Shown here: piece by piece, positions 1 through 8,734 of the stretch
How positions within the stretch are numbered: the first letter of the stretch is position 1
Layout: the number at the start of each line of letters is the position of its first letter
Position numbers and translations under genes: made by a program
The notes under the pieces: generated by a model
What the model was told of the DNA's origin: nothing
Databases searched by the model: none
Seen by the model: only the letters and a program-made list of their open reading frames with translations
Source: Njordibacter sp028825405
Lineage (GTDB): Bacteria; Pseudomonadota; Gammaproteobacteria; Pseudomonadales; Balneatricaceae
Direction: 5' to 3'
Assembly: GCF_047730065.1 (NCBI RefSeq)
Contig: NZ_CP159829.1
Span: forward strand, 1,488,001-1,552,000
Length of the DNA stretch: 64,000 nucleotides

Positions 1-171
1 GTGATACTTAATATCTGCCTGGACTTCTGGACTATAGGCTTTAATGGCGTAATTGAAATTTTCTGAGCAGTTATCGTGCCACTCCTCCCACTGGTAGTCA
101 TCTAGATGGATACATGTATTATAGATTAGCTCTCTTATTTTTTGTTGTATTTCGTTATTACTTGCAGCCAT
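1..171 (-). CDS. Aromatic-ring-hydroxylating dioxygenase beta subunit, 3' part missing
   Basis: The first 57 codons are present; the rest lies beyond the left edge. The N-terminus (ASNNEIQQKIRELIY, then WEEWHDNCSENFNYAIKAYS) fits the opening helices of the small, NTF2/SnoaL-fold subunit of Rieske dioxygenases, which packs against the alpha subunit and carries no cofactor. A strong GGAGG lies five bases before the ATG. It follows the alpha-subunit gene by 85 bases on the same strand, the usual alpha-beta order. The identification rests on this context plus a short stretch of sequence, so the subunit call is good but the substrate is unknown. Confidence 0.7.
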   Translation of the reverse strand, partial: MAASNNEIQQKIRELIYNTCIHLDDYQWEEWHDNCSENFNYAIKAYSPEVQADIKYH

Positions 172-256
172 GGAGACCTCCAAAAACTTATTTTATTTTC
201 AAAAAAATGGCAGGGTAGCTATTTGCTTACCTGCCAATTTCTCCCTAGTTAGCCAT

Positions 257-1540
257 CTACTCTGCGGCAGCAGCAGCCTCTCGCTGAGCAACTTGTTCCT
301 TGAACTCAGGATATGGCTTAAACTTTTGCATTGGGTCACTTGGATTCCGATCTAGCAACTTACCCCACTCTTCATAATAATGGCGCATACCATTCTCATC
401 ATGGATCGTTTCATTTTCATGGCGCCCGTGGAGAATTTTACGACTTTCTGCCAGCGGGTGCATAGACGCACCTTGGCCAGTCACAGCCAAGAGATCTTCG
501 TGCAAGTTACGTCCGAACGGACCCCAAATGGAATTATGGTGGTCAATCCGAGTTTGGCGATCTTTCTTAGAGTCACTGGCAAGGCCAAGGCCCCGGAACT
601 CAATCATGACGGAATTGGGACCCAGTGGTGTCATTAAGTCGCACCGCAAGGCTGAACCGCGCAGGTTAAAGTTCACTCCAGGAAACATGTCTATCATGTA
701 CCAGTGATTGGGTGGCAGATGAGGGAAGGAAAGCTCCTCCCGTCCGTGAGATCCCTCGTAGTTTTCGTACTGAACTTCAAAACTGCCCACGTTAATGTGG
801 CCACCATCAAAACCATTATTCTTACGCGCAAAATAGGCATCGTTGAAACCGGTGATCCGATTATGATAATGCAGGTAATCATGATAGAACTCACAGTTTG
901 TGTCATGCCACAGTTTATAATTGCAGGGAATGATTGCCTTATGATAGTGAAAGACCTCCAACGGCTCCTCAGATAAAGAGGGAAGCAGCACGTCAAGCGA
1001 ACCTTTAGCAAATTCTGCAACTGTCACGCCAATGTCATCGTTTAGACTCACCCAGACAAACCCACCAAAGTAAACTTCACACTTTAGCTCACGTAAGCCT
1101 ACCTGATCTTCATTTAAACGGTCTTGGTAGCCCGCCTCTTTGCGTGAGATGTTCACACATTTGCCTTTCATATCGAAACTCCATGCATGGAACATGCATG
1201 TCATTGTCTTAGGTGTGCCTGAAGGTGTTCCTTTTTTGTAATTACCAGAAGGCCGTCGCTCAATCATGTTGCCCCTGTGAGGACACACATTTAGGAATGC
1301 TCGTACCACCATGTCTTTGCCACGCACAACAATAACAGGCTCGCGCGCGATGGTCATGGTGCGAAAAGAGTACGCCTCTTTAAGCTCCGATTCATGACAA
1401 ACAGGGATCCAGGTCTTCTTCCAGATCTTGTTCAGCTCGTCTTCAAAAATTTGCTCGTCTGAATAAATTCTACTATCTACCCACTCACCACGCTGCAAGT
1501 CAGGAGTAGCATTCCATTGGGTATGATTTCTTGATGACAT
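257..1540 (-). CDS. Rieske-type ring-hydroxylating dioxygenase alpha subunit
   Basis: 427-residue catalytic subunit of a cytoplasmic Rieske non-haem iron oxygenase. The [2Fe-2S] Rieske ligands are C86-P-H88 and C115-M-F-H118; the spacer between the pairs is 26 residues, longer than the usual 16-17. The mononuclear iron site is in the segment around residues 215-226 (NCEFYHDYLHYH), with H220 and either H224 or H226, and D349 in HEDL as the probable carboxylate. GAGGTAAC precedes the ATG. The gene lies between a PanB-like gene and the beta-subunit gene, all on one strand, so one catabolic operon is likely. Ferredoxin and reductase genes are not in the window. Substrate cannot be read from the sequence; the protein ends in an alanine-rich tail. 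Confidence 0.88.
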   Translation of the reverse strand: MSSRNHTQWNATPDLQRGEWVDSRIYSDEQIFEDELNKIWKKTWIPVCHESELKEAYSFRTMTIAREPVIVVRGKDMVVRAFLNVCPHRGNMIERRPSGNYKKGTPSGTPKTMTCMFHAWSFDMKGKCVNISRKEAGYQDRLNEDQVGLRELKCEVYFGGFVWVSLNDDIGVTVAEFAKGSLDVLLPSLSEEPLEVFHYHKAIIPCNYKLWHDTNCEFYHDYLHYHNRITGFNDAYFARKNNGFDGGHINVGSFEVQYENYEGSHGREELSFPHLPPNHWYMIDMFPGVNFNLRGSALRCDLMTPLGPNSVMIEFRGLGLASDSKKDRQTRIDHHNSIWGPFGRNLHEDLLAVTGQGASMHPLAESRKILHGRHENETIHDENGMRHYYEEWGKLLDRNPSDPMQKFKPYPEFKEQVAQREAAAAAE

Positions 1541-1586
1541 AATGTTACCTCACCGGTAAGTTAAAAAAAATTTGACTTAGATAACC

Positions 1587-2489
1587 CTATTTGCGGGCTG
1601 CGTCTAACTCAGCTAATTTGGTTTCCCAGTTCATTTCTTTAGCGAACTTCGCAATTTCTTGGTCGTTCATATAAACCGTGTGCTCTGGCCCAGGATAAAC
1701 TCGTGATTTAACTTCATCACGATACTGAGTAAATACATTTTCCATAATTGGAATAAGGTCATGGTAAATCTTTGAATGACGAGGAGTGTGCTCTTCATAA
1801 AGATGGAATAGATCTGAGGTAATAATATGCACGCCATGAGCCCTATTACCAGCACCCAAGCTGATGACAGGAACAGGAAGTATTTCAGTCAAATATTCAC
1901 ATACTTCTTGGCTTGTGACTTCGCACATAATTGAAAAACAACCGGCATCGACCATGGCCATCGCGTCATCGATTAATTCTTTGGCACGATCAGAGGTCTT
2001 ACCTTGAGCGAAAAAACCACCTAACTGAGGCATACGCATAGGTGTAACGCCAATGTGGCCTTGAACTGGAATACCCGCTTTAACAATGGCTTCAATATTT
2101 TTTGCATGGTGTTGGTTACCTTCGCACTTCATTACTTCTGCATTGGCTCGGGATATAAATTTTCCTGCGTTCTCAACCGCTTGTTCAGGAGAAACATGGA
2201 AACTCCAGTAAGGCATGTCTACCATGCGTAAGCCATACTTACTGCCACGGTCAACAGCTTGGGACATCATCATTACTTCTTCAAAACTAACGGTAACGGT
2301 AGACTCATGACCAAACAGCACCATGCCTCCTGTATCAGAAACGCAAAGGATATCTATGCCCAAACGATCCGCGATCACTGCACTGCGGTAGTCATAGATG
2401 GCCATTTGCACGATACCCTCGCCTTCCTGCATTTTCTTTTGCAGGCCGCGTATGGTGATTTTCTTTCTTGGTACTGATAAGTCTGTCAT
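1587..2489 (-). CDS. PanB-like (ketopantoate hydroxymethyltransferase family) enzyme
   Basis: 300-residue TIM-barrel protein of the ketopantoate hydroxymethyltransferase/PEP-mutase superfamily. The family's metal and catalytic residues appear kept: D52 in SDTGG, D91 in VDMPY, K121 and E123 in KCEGN, and E190 in MCEVTS; the GHIGVTP segment is also typical. Housekeeping PanB is about 264 residues and usually sits with panC; here there is no panC, and the gene is first in an operon with a Rieske dioxygenase, 46 bases upstream of the alpha subunit. I infer a catabolic aldolase or lyase acting on a 2-oxo acid from the same pathway, but a true second PanB cannot be excluded. Confidence 0.75.
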   Translation of the reverse strand: MTDLSVPRKKITIRGLQKKMQEGEGIVQMAIYDYRSAVIADRLGIDILCVSDTGGMVLFGHESTVTVSFEEVMMMSQAVDRGSKYGLRMVDMPYWSFHVSPEQAVENAGKFISRANAEVMKCEGNQHHAKNIEAIVKAGIPVQGHIGVTPMRMPQLGGFFAQGKTSDRAKELIDDAMAMVDAGCFSIMCEVTSQEVCEYLTEILPVPVISLGAGNRAHGVHIITSDLFHLYEEHTPRHSKIYHDLIPIMENVFTQYRDEVKSRVYPGPEHTVYMNDQEIAKFAKEMNWETKLAELDAARK

Positions 2490-2752
2490 GGCATTCTCCG
2501 CTCATTAATTGATTTTTTTATACAAAGCACTTTTTTGGCGCACTTTTAAACTTGCAGCAATCATAGGCAATGGGCCTAAAAAGAGTCAAACAGATAGTTT
2601 TTATCAAGTGATAGCTTTGGCCTAAAGACGGAATTTTTCAAACACATAAAAAAAATGAATTAAGGGGGAAGACAACACAGAAGCTCATTAGAAAATTACG
2701 CTATCTGCCTTTATCTAGACTAGGTAGTAGCCGATTTGGTGTCTTGCTGGCG

Positions 2753-3502
2753 CTAGACATGCAGGTAGAAGCGCACTAACATCGCCATTGCGACACTAAT
2801 CAGTAGCCAGGCCACTAATGTCTTTAAACTATCTACAGGCAGGCTGTGCACTAATTTGGCCCCTACTAGTGAGCCACCAACCATGGCTAAAGCCAGCATA
2901 GCTGCTAGCTTAATATCAATATCACCATGTAAAAAATTACCTACACTCGCCGCAGCCGAGATAGGAATTTGAATAACCTGAGACAAGCCAATGGCAATTA
3001 ATACGGGCACCTTAAACCAGATAAGAATGGGGATTAATAGCAGAGGCCCACCTGTTCCACTTAATGAAGACCCTATACCTGCGACTAACCCAATAACAAG
3101 TAACGGCGTGTTATTTTCTATGTGTGGGGTAAATTGCTGATCTGACGCTTTACGCAATAAGGAGTTGGCCCCAGATGCAAGAATCAGAACTGCAATAAGA
3201 ACTTCAAGTACATCAGCTCGAAAAAAAGGTAGAAAATAAGCCCCTAGGTATGCTCCAGGCAAAGCTCCTGCGCATACTTTGATTGCCATCGACCAATTAA
3301 TGGTTCCATGACGCGCGTAGATAAACGCTCCTACTGAACCAGTGACCATATAACTTAGCATGCAGGCAGGAATGGCTGAATGTAAATCTATACCGCCCAT
3401 AAATTTGAGTGCGGGCACCAAAAGCACACCACCAATACCCACGCTACCAATCAGCAGACCGACAAAAAAGACGACAGTTGTTAAAAGAGGAGTTAAAAAC
3501 AT
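2753..3502 (-). CDS. TauE/SafE family sulfite/organosulfonate permease
   Basis: 249-residue integral inner-membrane protein with about eight hydrophobic segments and the two repeated glycine-rich motifs of the family (GLLIGSVGIGGVLLVP near the N-terminus and GIGSSLSGTGGPLLLIP near residue 145). TauE/SafE members move anions such as sulfite or sulfoacetate, but the family is broad and substrates are poorly predictable. It is divergent from a LysR regulator gene (160 bases apart), which may control it. A second, distinct TauE-type gene lies at 22808-23587 behind soeABC; the present copy is not attached to sulfur genes. Confidence 0.85.
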   Translation of the reverse strand: MFLTPLLTTVVFFVGLLIGSVGIGGVLLVPALKFMGGIDLHSAIPACMLSYMVTGSVGAFIYARHGTINWSMAIKVCAGALPGAYLGAYFLPFFRADVLEVLIAVLILASGANSLLRKASDQQFTPHIENNTPLLVIGLVAGIGSSLSGTGGPLLLIPILIWFKVPVLIAIGLSQVIQIPISAAASVGNFLHGDIDIKLAAMLALAMVGGSLVGAKLVHSLPVDSLKTLVAWLLISVAMAMLVRFYLHV

Positions 3503-3662
3503 AATGGGGTCATTGACGATTTAATTTTTGTTACTTTTATACTACAAGATATTGACAACATAGACACCCTTAGTGATAGAGTGAGTCATGGCTAATTGCA
3601 ATACGCCATATCTTATCAATGACAGATAATTAACTTTAACTAATAAAAACAAGAGGTTAGTC

Positions 3663-4574
3663 GTGTTTTTAAGACAATTTCAATATTTAGTTGCGTTAGA
3701 ACAAGAAAAACATTTCGGTCGAGCGGCTGAAAAGTGCCATGTTTCTCAGCCTAGTTTGTCTAGTGCCATTAAAAGCCTAGAAAAAGAATTGGGCATTCCA
3801 CTCATTCTCCGCCAACAAAAGTTTGAGGGCTTTACCGAAGAAGGAAAGCGAGTAGTGACATGGGCTAAGCGATTATTGGCAGACAGATCAGCAATGCTGG
3901 AAGAGTTGAGTATCATGCGCAGTGATTTGAACGGACGCCTGCGTATTGGTGCTACTCCACTGAGTTGCCCTTTATTTCCAACCGTAAGTCAGTTGTTTCA
4001 AAAACGCTACCCATCAGTGCAACTAGACATTCAGTTTATTGGTATTGATCAACTAGTTTTAGGCTTAACGAATTTTGAAATAGACATTGGGGTAACTTAC
4101 CTAGAAAACCCCGCCCTCGATCGATTTGTGACTATGGCATTATACGAAGAGCCTTTGTATCTGCTGTTGCCAGATAACGATTGGTTAGATGATAGCCCCA
4201 CTATTTCTTGGGCTGAGGCCAGCAAACTGCCCCTTTGCTTACTGTCTAAATCAATGCGTGAAAGAAAAATTATGGACGATGCGTTTGCAGAGGCTGGTGT
4301 GCAATGCCAGCCAGTTTTAGAATCAAATTCTATTTTCCAATTAGCGTTTCACGCTATGGCTGGGGACCTAGCGACTATTGTGCCCAAACGTTTTGCCCAC
4401 CTACCCAACACTAAACAGAAGCTACTTGAAGCACCTACTGTGTCGCAAACCCTAGGTTTGGTTTGGGTCCACGGCAACCCCGTATTACCCATGACTAAGG
4501 CAACATCTGCTCTTATGCGAGAAGCATTAGAAGCTGGCGCCTTTGAAAACTTTAGCTTTTTAGGCCTAGAGTAA
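3663..4574 (+). CDS. LysR-family transcriptional regulator
   Basis: 303 residues. The N-terminal winged helix-turn-helix (residues 1-60, with HFGRAAEKCHVSQPSLSSAI) is followed by a LysR substrate-binding domain. The start is GTG. The N-terminus (FLRQFQYLVALEQEKHFGRAAE) and the GRLRIGATPL entry into the effector domain resemble the LysR group I associate with formate dehydrogenase operons, but no such operon is in the window. The divergent TauE-like permease gene and the small downstream gene are its plausible targets. Assignment to LysR is firm; the effector is unknown. Confidence 0.88.
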   Translation: MFLRQFQYLVALEQEKHFGRAAEKCHVSQPSLSSAIKSLEKELGIPLILRQQKFEGFTEEGKRVVTWAKRLLADRSAMLEELSIMRSDLNGRLRIGATPLSCPLFPTVSQLFQKRYPSVQLDIQFIGIDQLVLGLTNFEIDIGVTYLENPALDRFVTMALYEEPLYLLLPDNDWLDDSPTISWAEASKLPLCLLSKSMRERKIMDDAFAEAGVQCQPVLESNSIFQLAFHAMAGDLATIVPKRFAHLPNTKQKLLEAPTVSQTLGLVWVHGNPVLPMTKATSALMREALEAGAFENFSFLGLE

Positions 4575-4621
4575 ATTAACAGCGTTAACTAAATTATTGG
4601 ACATAAGTGAGAACAGGCAAC

Positions 4622-4849
4622 ATGAAACCAACCACACATAAACCCTTACTGAGCCCCTCACTTGCCCAAGCAGAGACCTTAATCGGCGGACAAGTCTCTC
4701 TTGTTTTTGAACAGGGGGAACTGCAGGTATTAGCTGATCAAGATAGTGTTGTTAAAAACCTAGAGGTTAATTCAGAAGCGAGTGATATGTGTGGGGTAAA
4801 AATTATGGGCAACGCCATCATCTTAAAAGGCGATACCAAATGGGCTTAA
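4622..4849 (+). CDS. Small hypothetical protein downstream of the LysR gene
   Basis: 75 residues from the ATG at 4622; an in-frame GTG at 4607 would add five residues. AACAGGC a few bases upstream is a weak ribosome site for the ATG. The sequence (KPLLSPSLAQAETLIGGQVSLVFEQG) is soluble and has one cysteine and no motif I recognise. It follows the regulator by 47 bases on the same strand, so it may be co-transcribed. Codon use looks like that of its neighbours. It could be a chance frame, but the spacing and the ordinary composition favour a real gene. Confidence 0.5.
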   Translation: MKPTTHKPLLSPSLAQAETLIGGQVSLVFEQGELQVLADQDSVVKNLEVNSEASDMCGVKIMGNAIILKGDTKWA

Positions 4850-4998
4850 TCGGTTTGGCTGGACCAGTGCTCACGCCCATTTCTCACATCTAAAGGCACG
4901 CAAGGTCCAAACACCCTTTTAATATACTCTATTTAGAGCTTAAGAATACTTTATTAACTAAGCATTCCTTAGCGATTTTTGATTAAGGTAGCCGTTGC

Positions 4999-5820
4999 CT
5001 AAGATGAAGTGATTTTACACCCTCTTAGCGACCACACTCCGCCGGCCCAGTCTTCAACATCAGTCCATAATTCAGCCTTACCAAGGGTTTTTAAGTCCAG
5101 TGGTTTACTGCGCTTATGAGGTTTAAGCTCCACATAGAGCGGCTTTTCCAATACTTCGCCTGGGTGCACATTGAGTAAAAAGTACGCCATCTTGCCCACC
5201 AAATGGCCTGCTCTAGTCAACTTAAGATTCACTTCGTTATTCAGATAACCTGGATCTTTAGACAGTCCACCCATGCGCCAAGCACCATTGATTTTCACTG
5301 CTTCAGAACTTATATCCAGATGACCCTGAGCCATATTCCAGTTTTCAATTTGCCCTTCTGGCTTATCTTCATATTGCACTCGGCGTAGATTAAATTGACA
5401 CCTCACAGGTTCTTCTATAACTGCGAGTTGGTAGGGACTAAAATCAAACTCTGTCTTAATAATAGATTGAGATAATAACTGGGCTTTAAGTTTGGGGGGC
5501 ATATTTAATGCATACAAAACAATACCCTGATTTTTGGGTAATGACTTACCCTCTGCCTTTTGTTTTTTCCCACTTGATTTAGCACTACTGCCACAATTTA
5601 GCCCTCGTTGCAGAGCTTCTGCCACAAATTCTGCATTGTCAGGCTTTCCTGCAAGCAGGCGACACACCGTTTTATCACTCCAACCCGACATATCTGCTGC
5701 CATAGCAGGCACAGCCATTAAACTCGCAGCAACTATGCCCAAAAGCAGTCTGGCTAAGTTAAAGGTAAAATAAAAGTGGAAGTAAAGGCAAGAGGCATGT
5801 TTGGGTGATGCTTGGGGCAT
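4999..5820 (-). CDS. Secreted hypothetical protein with an N-terminal Cys-pair module
   Basis: 273 residues from the ATG at 5820, chosen because GGAG stands six to nine bases upstream; the open frame continues upstream into the DUF1501 gene and that longer start is unlikely. A signal peptide is visible (LARLLLGIVAASLMAVPAMA, cleavage after AMA). Just after it comes a short module SDKTVCRLLAGKPDN...EALQRGLNC, a type seen at the N-terminus of various exported proteins. The remaining ~180 residues form an unrecognised, probably beta-rich domain. Third in a row behind the DUF1800 and DUF1501 genes with a 25-base gap, so it is probably exported and made with them. Confidence 0.7.
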   Translation of the reverse strand: MPQASPKHASCLYFHFYFTFNLARLLLGIVAASLMAVPAMAADMSGWSDKTVCRLLAGKPDNAEFVAEALQRGLNCGSSAKSSGKKQKAEGKSLPKNQGIVLYALNMPPKLKAQLLSQSIIKTEFDFSPYQLAVIEEPVRCQFNLRRVQYEDKPEGQIENWNMAQGHLDISSEAVKINGAWRMGGLSKDPGYLNNEVNLKLTRAGHLVGKMAYFLLNVHPGEVLEKPLYVELKPHKRSKPLDLKTLGKAELWTDVEDWAGGVWSLRGCKITSS

Positions 5821-5845
5821 ACTAAACTCCGTTTCAATAAACGAT

Positions 5846-7003
5846 CTAGGCAAACAAATGATCAAATACCCGTGGTAAGTCAGGTTGGCGAAACACTTGG
5901 CTAGCAATAACATCATGCTCAAGCCCTAGAGTCTTTTCAACACAAGCGGCACAGACAGATCGATAATCTATCGTCGCCATGAGGTCTCTTTGGTCGAATT
6001 GATCTTTCTTACTCAACCCAGGCCAATCAGCCACCACTCCATTAGCCGCTAGAGTTCCTCCAGCGAGTAACCCAACGCTTGCGTAACCATGATCCGTACC
6101 CCAAGTTCCGTTCGCTGCAACGGTGCGACCAAACTCAGTTAAGGTCAAAATAATAGTATCATCCCATGCATCGCCCAACCCACGACGATACCCAGCAATG
6201 ACCTCGTCTACCACACCTAACTGCCGCGCAAGACGGCCCTCATCTGTATTATCTTGATACACCTGATTAGCATGGGTATCAAAATCATCAACACGAATGA
6301 CCGATGCCAATGGTCCATTCGCTTTTGCCATAGCCTGCCCTGCATATTGCGCTAGACTGGCTGGGTCTCGGGGTACTTGAATGTTTTCCTCACTTTTGCG
6401 GGCGACTTTAGTGAAAACTTGCGCTGCTTCCATGCTATGGCCCATGGCAATTTTTTCTAATAACTTAGACGATGGCCGGCCTGATCCCCGAATACTTGCA
6501 GGATAAAAATTATCATTGTCATGATGGCCTCGCAAAATTAATGGCATATCTAACGAAAGAGACCGGCCCGCGACACCCGCTAAATCTAAAGCCCGCCCTA
6601 ACCAGCCTGTCTTCTCACTAAAAGGCGACAATCCCCCGCCTTCAATGACGTTTTGGCCTTCAAAATGTGAGCGTTTGGTGTAGGGAAAAGCCGTGGCATG
6701 TACTGCAGAGGCATGACCTCGAGCCATCAATTGGGCATAAAACTTTAATGCTGGGTGCAAACCAAAAAAGTCATTTAGGGGTAAGTAATTTTCTGGGGAA
6801 ATGGCCTTACGCATGCGCATTAAATCTGGATCCCCAATAGGCGGCACTGTGGCTAGGCCATCCATACCACCTTGCAAAATAATCACACAAATGCGGCCAG
6901 CAGCCTTACCTTTTGCCAAGCCAGAAACAGGCATGCCTGCAAGGAAAAGTGAAGCAGCACCTGCTTTGAGTAAACTGCGGCGATCTATTGTTAATTTAGA
7001 CAT
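5846..7003 (-). CDS. DUF1501 family protein with Tat-type signal
   Basis: 385 residues. The N-terminus (TIDRRSLLKAGAASLFLAG) is a twin-arginine-type signal, so the folded protein is probably exported. The rest matches the DUF1501 family, a distant relative of sulfatase/alkaline-phosphatase folds: GGMDGL near residue 45, FDTHANQ near 260, LTEFGRT near 300 and a GTDHGY segment soon after. Its start overlaps the end of the DUF1800 gene by eight bases, indicating coupled translation. DUF1501-DUF1800 pairs are common in bacteria, but their biochemical role is not established to my knowledge. Confidence 0.85.
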   Translation of the reverse strand: MSKLTIDRRSLLKAGAASLFLAGMPVSGLAKGKAAGRICVIILQGGMDGLATVPPIGDPDLMRMRKAISPENYLPLNDFFGLHPALKFYAQLMARGHASAVHATAFPYTKRSHFEGQNVIEGGGLSPFSEKTGWLGRALDLAGVAGRSLSLDMPLILRGHHDNDNFYPASIRGSGRPSSKLLEKIAMGHSMEAAQVFTKVARKSEENIQVPRDPASLAQYAGQAMAKANGPLASVIRVDDFDTHANQVYQDNTDEGRLARQLGVVDEVIAGYRRGLGDAWDDTIILTLTEFGRTVAANGTWGTDHGYASVGLLAGGTLAANGVVADWPGLSKKDQFDQRDLMATIDYRSVCAACVEKTLGLEHDVIASQVFRQPDLPRVFDHLFA

Positions 7004-8447
7004 AATTTAACCCCATTAACTCTGGACTGCACATGAGAGCGATAAATTGATCCTTTGGTGAAGAGCCAACACTGGCCACCAAAGCTCGCGTTTGTTGTGT
7101 TGCACCAATGCGATCCATAATTTTATTGACTGAACGACGCGTGCGACCGTTTTGGTAGATGGCATCAGCAAAGCGAATGCGCCGCTCAAACATTTCAGCA
7201 GACAGCCATTCTGCTTTATCACTGGAATAACCATTAGGTTGTCGAGAACTCCAAAATGATTGACCTAGCTCTTCTAACACTTCTTTACTATCCATGAGAT
7301 TGTCTTGGTATTCGTAAATTTCGTTCCAGCCTTTAAAGTAAGTGGCGCCTGACAAACGCACCACCTGAAACAACCACGTCATAGGCCACATGAACTTCGG
7401 CTCAGTTGCCGTCATAGCTAGCTTGAGCACTTGGGTGTGAATTGCTTGTAAATCACCATCACTTTGTTGCCAAACTAATTTAACCGCTTCAATTTGTGCC
7501 TTAGTAGGGGCATCACTCACAAAGTGTTGGCACAGTTTTGTAGAAATGTAATGGATAGTGTGATCATGGTCGGCAAGAAAATCAGTTAACTGGCGTAAAC
7601 CATTGCGGCCTCCACTTATGGTCTTGCCCATAACTTTTTTTGTGCCTGGCTCTGCCCAACGTTTTTTATAGGCATTCCAGTGATTAGTTGTGCCTGTATT
7701 TTTGCGCATGGCACTTAAATCTTCATCAAACCACACACCCCAGCCTGCCAATACATGCGCAGCATTGCGAATGTCGTCTTCGGTGTAACCTGCGGCCACA
7801 GACACTGTGTGCAATTCCAATAATTCCCGCCCTAGGTTGTCGTTAAGACCCGCTTGACAGTCCGGCTTGCGCCGACACTGTTTAGCTTGTTCAGAACGTT
7901 CCCCAGCACTATCTACATTATCCAAATAGTTCAGCATACCCGGATGGGTAGTCATGCCATAAAGCATGTCTGCAAAACTGCCGTTAAGTTTAGCTAGAAT
8001 ACCCTCATCAATGGCATGGCCAATTGTACTGCCCGTGTCGAAGGTATTACCAATGGTGAAATGATTCGCCCAAAAAGCCGTTAACCTCAGTTTTATTTGA
8101 TCTGCGCCATAAATATTACGTTGCACAAACTTCAGCTCATCTTTTTTTCGCATTAAGTTTTCACGGCGGTTGGCCTGCTTTGCAGCTTCCGTGTCTTGAC
8201 CATTTTTGCCTTCACGTTGTTGCTGTTTTAGGTCCCTGTAGCGGCGCCATAGATGGGCTCGTTGAGATAAGTCGGGCTGCAATTTTTCAGGCCATTCAGC
8301 CACGTCTGTAGAAATATTAGCAATCCCCAAAGCCGGAGATGGTGCGTTCAATTGAGCCTTTATCCAAGTTTCCATGTCTTGGGGTAACTCCTGATCATAA
8401 CGAAACATCAGGCCCACCCGCTGAGCAATGCTAAATTGATTATTCAT
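6996..8447 (-). CDS. DUF1800 family protein
   Basis: 483 residues, a typical length for the DUF1800 family, partner of DUF1501. Family features seen are LRLTAFWANHFTIG near residue 120, the DNLGRELLELHTVSVAAGYTE stretch near 205-225, and AAHVLAGWGVW just after. A CRRKPDC segment with two cysteines precedes the conserved stretch and may form a disulfide. No obvious signal peptide is present, which is unusual if the protein works outside with its partner. First gene of a three-gene operon; the 287 AT-rich bases upstream hold its promoter. Confidence 0.85.
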   Translation of the reverse strand: MNNQFSIAQRVGLMFRYDQELPQDMETWIKAQLNAPSPALGIANISTDVAEWPEKLQPDLSQRAHLWRRYRDLKQQQREGKNGQDTEAAKQANRRENLMRKKDELKFVQRNIYGADQIKLRLTAFWANHFTIGNTFDTGSTIGHAIDEGILAKLNGSFADMLYGMTTHPGMLNYLDNVDSAGERSEQAKQCRRKPDCQAGLNDNLGRELLELHTVSVAAGYTEDDIRNAAHVLAGWGVWFDEDLSAMRKNTGTTNHWNAYKKRWAEPGTKKVMGKTISGGRNGLRQLTDFLADHDHTIHYISTKLCQHFVSDAPTKAQIEAVKLVWQQSDGDLQAIHTQVLKLAMTATEPKFMWPMTWLFQVVRLSGATYFKGWNEIYEYQDNLMDSKEVLEELGQSFWSSRQPNGYSSDKAEWLSAEMFERRIRFADAIYQNGRTRRSVNKIMDRIGATQQTRALVASVGSSPKDQFIALMCSPELMGLNYV

Positions 8448-8734
8448 AACAAACTTACCCTCTTTAAAGCAAGATAAAACTCAACGCTATATTAGAACGT
8501 TAACATACTTATAACAAAGGTAATATCAAACTGACCTCGCTTTTAAAACAAAATCAGTTAATACGTTTATCTGACAAGTTGTTTGTTAGATTCGTTAGAA
8601 ATGTAACGTATGTTATTTTTTTGCGATGGATAAGTGTTTTGGCAGGAGTCAATTATTTTTCAACTCATTTTTAAAACAGCTTTTTTTTAGTACAATTTTT
8701 GATAATTCAATAACAAAATTAACGACTTAGTCTC

